The notes beneath the pieces are model-generated. The model was not told where the DNA came from, did no database searches, and saw only the letters and a list, made by a program, of their open reading frames with translations. Below, piece after piece: positions 22,560 through 31,640 of a stretch of DNA of 64,000 nucleotides; position 1 is the first letter of the stretch; each line of letters starts with the position of its first letter. Source of the stretch: Spirometra erinaceieuropaei (Eukaryota > Platyhelminthes > Cestoda > Diphyllobothriidea > Diphyllobothriidae); NCBI GenBank assembly GCA_902702965.1, contig CACRXP010000173.1:225305-289304 (forward strand), in the 5' to 3' direction. Both the position numbers and the translations under genes were made by a program.

Positions 22560-23355
22560 TCCCGGATCACACATTCAGGAGTGGAGCTGCATGGAGAAGT
22601 GGCCGAGAAGCACACGTCCCACTTGCGTGGAGGTGGAACTTGAGTATTTTTTGGTGGGTGACGGTGTTGTTAGGTGCGGAAGCTGATGGTTGAAGGCGTG
22701 ATGGTGTGGTGTACCCTGCGGTTGTCTACCACAGGTTTTCGTAAATGCGCATATGTCTTATTAGGCCCATGCAGTGACTGAATGCGCGGGGACAGTGAGG
22801 GTAGTGGAGGCGGATGCGCGAGTGTGGGTTGGTGCTCCAGACACTGGTTCGCCACTTTCTGTGCGATGAATTCCCAAATGACTGACCAGGCCGATGAGGG
22901 AGGTGAATGTGCGGGGACAGTATGGGCAAGATAGATCGAGCGTGTCAGAGTAGGTTTCGTTGATGATGGCGGTGGTTGAGCTTCTGGTGGTGGACGCGCT
23001 GGGCGACGGGGTCTTGGTTGGGCTAGACATAGTTGGCGTAGAGGATGTGCTATGTGTCTTGACTGCCTTGTATTCCGCAATCCTGAATACGCGTGTGACC
23101 TGGTAGGCTCATGCGGTGATTGAATGTGCGTGTACAGTGGAGGCGGATGCGCCGAGTGTGAGTTGGTATTCCAGGCACCGGTCCACAAGTCTCTGTGTGT
23201 TGGATACACAAGTGACCGACCAGGCCGATACACAGGCGTGCGACATTTCTACCGTCGATTTCGACGATGTGCACCGTTTTCTCTGCAGGAGGGTGAGAAC
23301 AGGGACGGTGACTTGCATCTAACAATCTCCCCTCCCCGGCTGGGTCCGGTGCCAA
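22560..23355 (-). pseudogene. RTE-like LINE, C-terminal C2H2 zinc-finger tail
   Basis: On the minus strand this is the end of the LINE protein. It has three finger-like units: the 23050-23355 frame with IGLVGHLCIQHTETCGPVP and LHCTRTFNHRMSLPGHTRI; 22761-23030 with CPYCPRTFTSLIGLVSHLG followed by HRTESGEPVSGAPTHTR; and 22726-22929 with YPHCPRAFSHCMGLIRHMR. The spacing CX2C-X12-HX3-4H is that of C2H2 fingers; in several units a Cys or the second His is changed. The fingers sit after the RT in this LINE family and may bind RNA or target DNA (inference). Frames shift between units. The 3' UTR runs from 22725 down to about 22560. Confidence 0.75.
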
Positions 23356-23766
23356 GACATAGTATAGATGAACAGAGGTGCGGAAGGTCGCAGGTGGCTT
23401 GCACGGCGGAAACTAACATGCAGACATTCCGCCGTACCTGGTCCACAACATTCACCGACCAGGATTTTGCACACCAGCAAAATAGCGCGGGTGGCTCGGA
23501 TCCCACTAGGCGGGAGTGCCATAGATGTAAAATTAACAACTAACCATTGCAGCCTGACTGTCACTACACACAGTCACACACTGTGAGGTCCTAATTATCT
23601 CGTCAGTTGGCAGCGTTTCAAGCCACGGCTTTCAGCTCACTGATAGCTTCAAGCGCGTCAGACTGTTTATAGTAAGGAATACGTGCTGAGGCTGTCGACC
23701 TCACTGTCTACTGCAATTGCCAGGCACCAGTTCACCTTGCATTCTAGTCATATACCTGGTGCCAAG
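23356..23766. other. Spacer between LINE tails
   Basis: About 410 bases with short frames only; no domain recognised. It may contain the unalignable linker of the LINE at 22560-23355. Confidence 0.35.
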
Positions 23767-24039
23767 AATGAGAGCAGTGGCAGAGAGAGCTTTAAATCTC
23801 GCCTTCGCGTGCCACGCACACGAGCCGGCTCCCCAGCCGCGTACTACAGGGCTTCGCACACGAGGGGTAGATTCCTCGGACCTCACGTGGAGTGAAGGAG
23901 CCACACGGAGAAGGTTGCCGAAAAGCACACCTCCCACTTAAGTCGGAGGTGTTTATGCGTGGTGTGTGTGTTGATGTGAAAGTGCGTGGTGTTGTGATCA
24001 TGTCTGCGGCGATTTACCGCCAGTTTTCATGAAGGCGCA
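23767..24039 (-). repeat. LINE 3' UTR segment, first copy, ends at the gap
   Basis: These 273 bases match 25918-26190 base for base in length with only a handful of substitutions. They hold the last codons and 3' UTR of the RTE-like LINE (minus). The copy stops exactly where the N run starts. Confidence 0.85.
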
Positions 24040-24394
24040 NNNNNNNNNNNNNNNNNNNNNNNNNNNNNNNNNNNNNNNNNNNNNNNNNNNNNNNNNNNNN
24101 NNNNNNNNNNNNNNNNNNNNNNNNNNNNNNNNNNNNNNNNNNNNNNNNNNNNNNNNNNNNNNNNNNNNNNNNNNNNNNNNNNNNNNNNNNNNNNNNNNNN
24201 NNNNNNNNNNNNNNNNNNNNNNNNNNNNNNNNNNNNNNNNNNNNNNNNNNNNNNNNNNNNNNNNNNNNNNNNNNNNNNNNNNNNNNNNNNNNNNNNNNNN
24301 NNNNNNNNNNNNNNNNNNNNNNNNNNNNNNNNNNNNNNNNNNNNNNNNNNNNNNNNNNNNNNNNNNNNNNNNNNNNNNNNNNNNNNNNNNNNNN
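24040..24394. other. Assembly gap (355 N)
   Basis: Run of N. It interrupts a repeat-rich region: LINE 3' UTR on the left, minus-strand PLE endonuclease sequence on the right. Confidence 0.99.
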
Positions 24395-25142
24395 GGAGCT
24401 GTCTTAGGTTTCTCCGACGTAGTTGCTTTGTCCGCAACTGCACCAGATCCGATTAGCGACTCCAGACGTTTCTAGCCGTGGCAGTGGGTCTTTCGGTTTC
24501 ATGATCAGACGCCTGATGGTTGCCTCCGGTCTGTGTGCCACTCCAACCCCAAGTGGTGCGAGAAGGCGGCCGACAGCTTCCGAAACGTTCTTGACATACG
24601 GAAGTGCCCGCCAAGACTTGGTGTCCGTGCGGTTAGGCCTTTCGTCCCTTTTGCGTATGCACCGGTCGACGAAGTTGCGCGGGTAGCCATTGGCTTTGAA
24701 GACCCGTCGGAGGTATTGTAGTTCAGCAATTTTGTCTTCCGGCTCACTGCAGTGCGTTTCGACACGCCGATAGAGCGTCCTTACACAACTGCGTTTGTGG
24801 CTGATTGGGTGGTTACTGTTGAAGTTCAGTACTTGCATCGTATTTGTCGCTTTCCTGAACACTTTGGTCTTTAGTCCACCACAATCCTTGCCGCATACGA
24901 GGACATCCAGGAAGGCCAGCTGGTTGTTCTCTTCCTCCTCCATCGTAAATTGAATGTCCGGGAAGACGGCGTTGAGATGTTCTTGGAATGTCAACACCTG
25001 ATCCCGTTCGATGACGACGAAGGTATCATCGGTCTGTGGTGTTGGAAGACCAGCGACTCTAACCGTTGCAGGACCGCCTCGGCGATGAATCCCGAAATCG
25101 GCGAACCCATTGGTGTGCCCTTCACCTGTTCGTAGATTGTCC
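24395..25142 (-). pseudogene. Penelope-like element (family B), RT to endonuclease, minus copy
   Basis: Reading from 25142 leftward: TIYEQVKGTPMGSPISGF (motif B), RLESLVFQHHRP, then a frame change and TDDTFVVIERDQVLTFQEH, FLDVLVCGKDCGGLKTK, NSNHPISHKRSCVRTLYRR, FKANGYPRNFVDRCIRKRD, GRLLAPLGVGVAHRPEA, and the start of the endonuclease (WCSCGQSNYVGET) at the gap. Compared with the open copy, 22 bases are missing at about 25030, which removes the YVD of motif C and shifts the frame, so this RT cannot work. The copy abuts a plus-strand PLE piece at 25143-25146. Confidence 0.9.
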
Positions 25143-25145
25143 CGC

Positions 25146-25919
25146 CTTCTCGCACCACTTGGGGTTGGAGTGGCACACAGACCGGAGGCAACCATCAGGC
25201 GTCTGATTATGAAACCGAAAGACCCACTGCCACGGCTAGAAACGTCTGGAGTCGTTTATCGGATCTGGTGCAGTTGCGGACTTAGCAACTACGTCGGAGA
25301 AACCGGAAGACAGCTCCGAACGAGAGTGGCCGAACACGCGGCAGCGGTGCGCAGAAATGACGCCAGCTCTCAAGTTGCGGCTCAATCGACGAGACCCGGC
25401 CACACATTTAAATTCGATGATGCCGAAATTCTCGCAAGAGGTGACAACCGAGTGAGCCGGGAGCTACTGGAATCATGGTTTACTGGCCCCCAGTCCATCA
25501 ACAAGTGCAACGATCTTCCCATTCAATACAGCGTGCTGAGACTTCGTCTAGGCAGAGTAATTGGCCACGCGGGGAGCGCACTGGTGAACACTCTTCCCAA
25601 CACACGCGTCAACGCATCAGATGGTCGAGCAATCATCACGCCAACATCCAACGCACGTGATGAAATTGCGGCAATTATCGACTCGAATGTCGGCCATCAA
25701 GCAATGATCACCCCATGTGTGACAATCCCGGATGAAGGGGGAAGCCGTGAACGTTCATAGGCATGCGGTAGCATGGCTGCTGCATCCTATAAATACCGCA
25801 GCCCCTTGTACAACAACCACTCGTTTCTGCTCTTTTGTCTCTGATGATGGATTCGAGTAGGAATCCGAAACGTCAGGCTAATAAAGCTCTTGTCCCGGCG
25901 ATCGTCTCTCCTTCTTCAA
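25146..25919 (+). pseudogene. Penelope-like element (family B), endonuclease and 3' tail, plus copy
   Basis: The plus frame inside 25110-25760 is open from RLLAPLGVGVAHRPEATI through the GIY-YIG region (RIWCSCGLSNYVGETGRQ, AEILARGDNRVSRELLESW) to the natural end ...DEGGSRERS. It lacks all RT sequence, so it is a 5'-truncated copy with an apparently intact endonuclease domain. The 3' tail with a hammerhead-like motif (CTGATGA at 25841-25847, GAAAC at 25867-25871) ends in CCTTCTTCA at 25919, touching the LINE 3' UTR. It is head-to-head with the minus copy on its left. Confidence 0.9.
25837..25880 (+). ncRNA. Hammerhead-like motif in PLE 3' tail
   Basis: CTGATGA, perfect six-pair stem GGATTC/GAATCC with a GAGTAG loop, then GAAAC and GTCAGG. 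Same arrangement as at 20219-20260 and 28365-28403. Confidence 0.45.
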
Positions 25920-26190
25920 TGAGCGCAGTGGCAGAGAGAGCTTTAAATCTCGCCTTCGCGTGCCACGTTCACGAGCCGGCTCCCCAGCCGCGTACTACAG
26001 GGCTTCGCACACGAGGGGTAGATTTCTCGGACCTCACGTGGAGTGAAGGAGCCACACGGAGAAGGTTGCCGACAAGCACACTTCCCACTTAAGTCGGAGG
26101 TGTTTATGCGTGGTGTGTGTGTTGATGTGAAAGTGCGTGGTGTTGTGATCATGTCTGCGGCGATTTACCGCCAGTTTTCATGAAGGCGCA
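25918..26190 (-). repeat. LINE 3' UTR segment, second copy
   Basis: Counterpart of 23767-24039, equal in length (273 bases) with few substitutions. Here it continues without a break into the zinc-finger region of the LINE. Confidence 0.85.
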
Positions 26191-28307
26191 TGTGACCGAA
26201 TAGGCCCAGGTGATGGCAGCATGTGGCCGGACAGTGCGGGCATTTAATGCGATGACGTCTGGTGCATGTTGGTGCTCCGGGCACTGTTTCGCCAGCGCCT
26301 GTCCGATGGATTCACATGTGTCTAACTAGCCGATGGGTGAGGTAAGCGTGCGGTTCACTGTGAGCAGGACAGATTGGGGTGTCTAGTAGATTGTCGTCAT
26401 GATGCTTCTAGTGGTGGGCGCGCTGCTCGATGGGGAGTTGATTGGGCTGGAGACGGGAGGGATGGCGGATGTGCAAGGTGTGTGAGGTGTGTCGACACTG
26501 CAATGAACTCCTCTGCTGTAGATACGCATGTGACCAAATGGGCCCATACGGTGTATGAATGTGCTTGGACAGTGAAGGCAGATACGGCGGGTGTGTGGGC
26601 TCCTGACACAAGTCTCAGTGCTGGTAGTCTAACAGACCAGTGCGTGAGGTGCATGTGCGACCGTGCAATGAAGACCCAGTCCACATCGCCGGAGATGGGG
26701 TGGTAATGGTGAAAGTGATTTTTGGCAGGCTGCCGGCGGTGCTCTGTTCGGCAATGAGAGTGAGAGCTGTGATTGTCACCGTCGCCGCCGCGGAGGTTGT
26801 GATAGGGATGATGAAGATGAGGGTGACCGCTGGCGGCGGGCCACAAGGATGTTGGACGTCGGTTGTGAGGGCGGTCGTCGTAGTGGATGCCGTGAAGTTT
26901 GGAGTAAGGGCAACAGGAGAGGCGGAGGTTAAGGTTGTCGGGCTGGTTCATTGAGTCCGGAGATGTTCAAGGCCGTTCCTCGCGAGGTATGTGCGTTGGC
27001 AGCGCAGGCATGATAGATGGGGGCGATATCGCGAGTCAAGTGCGCCTGAGACGTGCGAGCTTGTCTCTTGGCTTTGGCGTCGGTTATCCTGTTTGCTTCA
27101 TAGGTTGCTGTGCCAGTCTTCACTTCCCATCTCCAGGCCGGTCTATTCAGGGCGTGGTCCTTTCTGGTCTCCGGATTGATCTGTAGTCCTTGTAGCGACA
27201 GATTTGACCCCCATGGCGGCGAACACCCTTAGCTAAATCTCCGTATAAGAATCGTTCGGATAGTCGCTCATCGCCTATATTCAAGTGGTGGCCGCTTCCT
27301 CACAGTTGCAGTTACCTCAGCATGGCTTGGATGCTGAGGATTCTGGCCATTCCAGGACTTCCTTGTTCGTGATCCTGTCCTGCCACCTCAGCTTTAGCAG
27401 CTTGCGGAGACAACTGAGTTGGAAGTGGTTCGGCTTCCTGGCATGGCTGGAGTAGACGGTCCAGGTCTCCGCTACGTATAGAAGTGTCGTACATCTTCAG
27501 CTTGGCGTTCAGATGGAGGCCGTGGCGGTTCCATACAGAGTTCTGCAGCCGGTCGAAGGCTTGGCTGGCCTTGTAAATCCGGTGAGCCACTTCTTTGTTG
27601 ATTTCGATGCAGCGTGAGTGTGCTGCCTAAGTAGACGAAGTTGCTCACAGTCTCCAGTTCGGTGCAGTTGGCGTGGATTCGAGGAACGCTGTATGCAGTG
27701 TAGGTGGAGGTCGGTGCACGACCACCGTTTTGTACGTGTCGATGGTCAGTCCGAAGTAGGTCCATGTTTTGTTGCACGTCAGCTTCTCTCTCGGTGTTGA
27801 GCGCGCTGTCATTCGCGAAGAGCAGGTCGTTGAATGTAGGCGTAGAGAGACGCTCTGAGGCCCGCGTGCGCCGTCTGTTGAGCTGCCCGTCGGCCCTGTA
27901 GGCACTGCGGATCCCGGGGCTCTCATCACGGTAGGAATCCATCAGCATGGCAGAAAACATGAGGCTGAAGAGGGTGAGGGGGTGAGTACGCAGTCCTTCT
28001 TCACTCTTTTGGCTACTGCAAATACTTATGAGACGGTTCCATTGTCCGTGACGCGCACCATAATCCTGTCGTGGAGTTGACGTACCATGTGCGTGAATAG
28101 CTCAGAAGAGCCGTCTCGAAGGCTTTTGTTAAGTCCACGAAGGTAGTGTAGATGTGGGTCTACATTCCCTCGCCTAAGAGAATTCTTCAGTGTCTCCTTG
28201 TAGCGTCGTCTTCGTCCTCCCGGTCGGCGAGCACTGGTGGCAACATCACCGCATGCTTGCATATAAAACCGCGATAGAAGGAAGCCGCGAAAGTCGAAGC
28301 GCAGCAT
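25918..28307 (-). pseudogene. RTE-like LINE, RT and zinc-finger tail, rearranged
   Basis: From right to left on the minus strand: a piece CGDVATSARRPGGRRRRYK (post-RT region) joined out of order to TTFVDLTKAFET and FTHMVRQLHDRIMVRVTDN (RT, 28026-28307); MFSAMLMDSYRDESPGIR and LLFANDSALNTE, where the catalytic FADD is FAND (27472-27960); VYLGSTLTLHRN; YKASQAFDRLQNSVWNRHG (27312-27590); TATYEANRITDAKAKRQAR (26929-27123); then the zinc-finger tail (about 26190-26900) and 3' UTR down to 25918. Frameshifts throughout. The family makes an APE endonuclease-RT protein with C2H2 fingers at the end; this copy lacks the endonuclease. It is bounded by PLE ends at 25919 and 28321. Confidence 0.85.
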
Positions 28308-28364
28308 AACGAGGGATTACGTGAAGAAGGAGACACGATTGCCGGGACAAGAGCTTTATTAGCC

Positions 28365-28403
28365 TGACGTTTCGGATTCCTACTCGAATCCATCATCAGA
28401 GAC
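28365..28403 (-). ncRNA. Hammerhead-like motif in the tail of the open PLE copy
   Basis: On the minus strand: CTGATGA (28393-28399), stem GGATTC/GAATCC with loop GAGTAG, GAAA (28370-28373), then CGTCAGG. PLEs are known to carry hammerhead ribozymes in their terminal repeats. Helix II is perfect here; helices I and III are not resolved. Confidence 0.5.
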
Positions 28404-28479
28404 AAAAGAGCAGAAACGGGTGGTTGTTGCACAAGGGGCTGCGGTATTTATAGGATGCCGCAGCCATGCTACCGCATGC

Positions 28480-30294
28480 CTATGAACGTTCACGGCTTCC
28501 CCCTTCATCCGGGATCGTCGCACTTGGTGTGATCACTGCTTGATGGCCGATATTGGAGTCGATAATTGCTGCAATTTCATCACGTGCGTTGGATGTTGGC
28601 GTGATGATTGCTCGACCATCTGACGCGCTGACCCGGGTGTTGGGAAGAGTGTTCACCAGTGTGCTCCCCGCGTGGCCAATTACTCCGCCTAGACGAAGTC
28701 TCAGCACGCTGTATTGAATGGGAAGATCGTTGCACTTGTTGATGGACTGGGGGCCAGTAAACCATGATTCCAGTAGCTCCCGGCTCACTCGGTTGTCACC
28801 TCTTGCGAGAATTTCGGCCTCATCGAATTTAAATTTTTGGCCGGATCTCGTCGAATGAGCCGCAACTTGAGAGCTGGCGTCATTTCTGCGCACCGCTGCC
28901 GCGTGTTCGGCCATTCTCGTTCGGAGCTGTCTTCCGGTTTCTCCGACGTAGTTGCTTTGTCCGCAACTGCACCAGATCCGATAAACGACTCCAGACGTTT
29001 CTAGCCGTGGCAGTGGGTCTTTCGGTTTCATGATCAGACGCCTGATGGTTGCCTCCGGTCTGTGTGCCACTCCAACCCCAAGTGGTGCGAGAAGGCGGCC
29101 GACAGCTTCCGAAACGTTTTTGACATACGGAAGTGGCCGCCAAGACTTGGTGTCCCTGCGGTTAGGCCTTTCGTCCCTTTTGCGTATGCACCGGTCGACG
29201 AAGTTGCGCGGGTAGCCATTGGCTTTGAAGACCCGTCGGAGGTATTGCAGTTCAGCAGTTTTGTCTTCCGGCACACTGCAGTGCGTTTCGACACGCCGAT
29301 AGAGCGTCCTTACACAACTGCGTTTGTGGCTGATTGGGTGGTTACTGTTAAAGTTCAGTACTTGCATCTTATTTGTCGCTTTCCCGACCACTTTGGTCTT
29401 TAGTCCACCACAATCCTTGCGGCATCCGAGGACATCCAGGAAGGCCAGCTGGTTGTTTTCTTCCTCCTCCATCGTAAATTGAATGTCCGGGAAGACGGCG
29501 TTGAGATGTTCTTGGAACGTCAACACCTGATCCCGTTCGATGACGACGAAGGTATCATCCACATACCGGGCCCAGAATTTCGGTCTGTGGTATTGGAAGA
29601 CCAGCGACTCTAACCGTTGCAGGACCGCCTCGGCGATGAATCCCGAAATCGGCGAACCCATTGGTGTGCTCTTCACCTGTTCGTAGATTGTCCGATCGAA
29701 CGTGAAGTACGTCCTGAGACAGAGCTTCAGGAGCTGAAGGATTTGGGCGTGTCCAAGACGGTTCTCCGTTTCATCGTATTTGCTTTGTGGTAGCAGTTCA
29801 ATTGTCTCGATCGCCAGGTCCTGGGGAATAGAAGTAAAAAGGGATGTAACATCAAAAGATACCATGACCTCATTTGGATGGATGCTTATCCCTTTGAGTT
29901 TCTCCAGGAATTGTGCTGCCGAAGAGACCGTGGTGTCTGACTCAGCGGTCAGGAACTTGAGACGCCGGAACAGCCACTTAGCCAGTCCGTACGTTGGAGT
30001 CCCTTTGAGCGACACGATGGGTCGGAGAGGAGCGCCGTCTTTGTGCACCTTAGGGAGGCCATAGAATCGGGCCAAAGCCGTATCTTGGGGTCTCGCCATG
30101 CGTCTGTCGGTCGGTGTTATTGCACCTGAGTTCTCCAAGGCCAACAACGTAGCATTAATTTCGCGTGTCAGCGCCCTTAAAGGGTTCGTTGCACATGGGA
30201 CATAGAACTGTCGGTCCTCTAGTAAACCTTTGGCTTTTTGAAGGTAGTCTGTCCTGTCCAGTACAACTGTGGCGCGTCCTTTGTCCGCTGGCAC
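28480..30294 (-). CDS. Penelope-like RT with GIY-YIG endonuclease (family B), open frame
   Basis: A 604-codon frame without stops. Landmarks by residue: PADKGRATVVL (2-12); ARFYGLPKVHKDGAPLRPI (75-93); motif A SFDVTSLFTSIPQDL (146-160); motif B PMGSPISG (211-218); motif C YVDD (244-247), intact; NSNHPISHKRSCVRTLYRR (316-334); linker FKANGYPRNFVDRC (356-369); Cys pair WCSC (441-444) and NYVGETGRQLRTR (448-460) of the GIY-YIG core; ELLESWF (506-512) with the expected Glu. PLEs copy RNA into DNA at a nick made by this endonuclease. It is the only copy in the window with both catalytic centres intact. The apparent start is a GTG inside LVIVPADKG; the true N-terminus lies upstream (30295-30960) and is broken. 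Confidence 0.92.
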   Translation of the reverse strand: MPADKGRATVVLDRTDYLQKAKGLLEDRQFYVPCATNPLRALTREINATLLALENSGAITPTDRRMARPQDTALARFYGLPKVHKDGAPLRPIVSLKGTPTYGLAKWLFRRLKFLTAESDTTVSSAAQFLEKLKGISIHPNEVMVSFDVTSLFTSIPQDLAIETIELLPQSKYDETENRLGHAQILQLLKLCLRTYFTFDRTIYEQVKSTPMGSPISGFIAEAVLQRLESLVFQYHRPKFWARYVDDTFVVIERDQVLTFQEHLNAVFPDIQFTMEEEENNQLAFLDVLGCRKDCGGLKTKVVGKATNKMQVLNFNSNHPISHKRSCVRTLYRRVETHCSVPEDKTAELQYLRRVFKANGYPRNFVDRCIRKRDERPNRRDTKSWRPLPYVKNVSEAVGRLLAPLGVGVAHRPEATIRRLIMKPKDPLPRLETSGVVYRIWCSCGQSNYVGETGRQLRTRMAEHAAAVRRNDASSQVAAHSTRSGQKFKFDEAEILARGDNRVSRELLESWFTGPQSINKCNDLPIQYSVLRLRLGGVIGHAGSTLVNTLPNTRVSASDGRAIITPTSNARDEIAAIIDSNIGHQAVITPSATIPDEGGSRERS

Positions 30295-30960
30295 GATGAC
30301 CAGGTCTTTGTCGGCCTTGAGTTCTCTAGGCGCACTTCCCGCGGCCTGTGGGCCATCAGGAGAGACGACACTTGGTGTCGAATGAGGTTCTTAGTCTCCT
30401 CCGTTGCCTCCGTCTGACAAAGGATTGATTCCACTGCTGCAATCATGTTAACAGGTTTGGCGTCAGCCGTGTTAAATTAAGCTTCGTGCCGTAAAACATG
30501 CATCTGATCCTTCGTCAGCTCCTTTGATGACAGGTTGTGCACCCGTTTGTCGTTTCTGGGCAACGTTGTATTGGGCAGCTTTCGAAATTTGTTCTCCAGT
30601 GCAGCGTCGCATATCGTGCTCTATTCGCGGGCTTGTTCAGCTATCCTCCGCCGGAGCAGATTCGTACCGATTTCACCCATGAACTCACAGCATCTGGTCT
30701 TTTTTTGGTCAATCCTTTGACGGTACTTACGAAGTCTCGCGTGGCAATCTTGGAGGAGCACTCGGATCATCCTTCTGCCGTGCTGAAATACTGCTCGTCT
30801 CGCCAAATCCGTGTTAACCGGTGGCTTGTATGAAACACATTTCGGTAACACATTATTGTCGAGACACCTGTGCAGAAACCGGATCTGCGACTACGTAGAG
30901 GCCTCCCGAAGGACGAAGGTTTCCCATCGCCGGGTCGATCGGAGCGCATCGCGTCGACGT
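30295..30960 (-). pseudogene. N-terminal region of the same PLE, broken by frameshift and stop
   Basis: Upstream of the open frame the minus strand encodes the rest of the protein: KPPVNTDLARRAVFQHGRR and IRVLLQDCHARLRKYRQRI (30621-30851), then VHNLSSKELTK and QMHVLRHEA, a stop near 30478, FNTADAKPVN, and IAAVESILCQTEATEETKN with LIRHQVSSLLMAHRPRE (30219-30446). The last piece is in another frame than the 604-codon frame; the shift is near 30320-30340, just before LKADKDLVIV. So the full protein of roughly 780 residues is interrupted at least twice. Confidence 0.8.
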
Positions 30961-30967
30961 TATCGAG

Positions 30968-31269
30968 ATGGTCGAGCAATCATCACGCCAACATCCAACG
31001 CACGTGATGAAATTGCAGCAATTATCGACTCGAATGTCGGCCATCAAGCAATGATCACACCAAGTGTGACAATCCCGGATGAAGGGGTAAGCCGTGAACG
31101 TTCATAGGTATGCGGTAGCATGGCTGCTGCATCCTATAAAATACCGCAGGCCCCTGAGTGCAACAACCACCCGTTTCTGCTTTTTTCTCTCTGATGATGC
31201 ACTCGAGTAGGAATCCGAAACGTCAGGCTAATAAAGCTCTTGTCCCGGCGATCCTGTCTCCTTCTTCAC
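30968..31269 (+). pseudogene. Short plus-strand PLE 3' end (family B)
   Basis: Starts abruptly within DGRAIITPTSNARDEIAAI, runs to the coding end ...DEGVSRERS and then the 3' tail, with CTGATGA at 31191-31197 and GAAAC at 31217-31221; the stem is imperfect (gcactc/gaatcc). It forms the right arm of the composite element 28321-31269. Confidence 0.85.
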
Positions 31270-31344
31270 GACTACTTCCTGGTACTCGGCTTTTTGCTTC
31301 TATTGACGAGGAATTACTGTATAACAAAGTCATTAAAGTCCAGT

Positions 31345-31640
31345 AGTCCGAACGCGTATGGCTGATCACGCAGCAGCGGTGACGAGAGAAGACGCCAGCT
31401 CTCGGGTAACAGCTCGTTCCACGGGACCCGGCCATATTTCCTAGTTTCAAGAGACCGAAATCTTCTTAAAAGCTGACAACCGCGTGAGTCGCAATTTGCT
31501 CGAATCATGGTTCTCATGTCCGCAATTCATTAACAAGCGCAATGGCCTCCCGGTACCATATTCGGTGCTGAGACATTCCCTGTGTAGAGGAATCAGGCAC
31601 GCGGGGGGAGCGATCGAATGCTTGCACTCCCGTTGGGCAT
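31345..31640 (+). pseudogene. Degenerate PLE endonuclease fragment
   Basis: Plus-strand sequence equivalent to the family B endonuclease from the RMAEHAAAVRR region to the VLRLRLGG region, with stops and shifts. It is closer to the minus copy at 38739-40200 than to the open copy: about 65 bases (acgccagctctcgggtaac and onward) are identical to the complement of 38936-39000. Confidence 0.75.

Larger units (their letters stand above)
28321..31269. mobile_element. Composite Penelope-like insertion with inverted 3' tails at both ends
   Basis: A long minus-strand PLE copy (28321 to about 30960) and a short plus-strand 3' piece (30968-31269) of the same family meet head-to-head at about 30967. As a result the whole 2949-bp block starts GTGAAGAAGGAGA and ends TCTCCTTCTTCAC, with inverted repeats of roughly 300 bases (tail plus last codons). 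I found no convincing target-site duplication: the left flank ends gggattac and the right flank begins gactactt. Confidence 0.8.

Noticed and set aside
24029..24475. Long frames across the N runs (also 43146-43789)
   Set aside because: They exist only because N codons are not read as stops.
26374..26954. Plus-strand frames (26374-26706, 26640-26954) as genes
   Set aside because: Antisense shadows of the LINE zinc-finger tail; composition follows from the GC-rich repeats.
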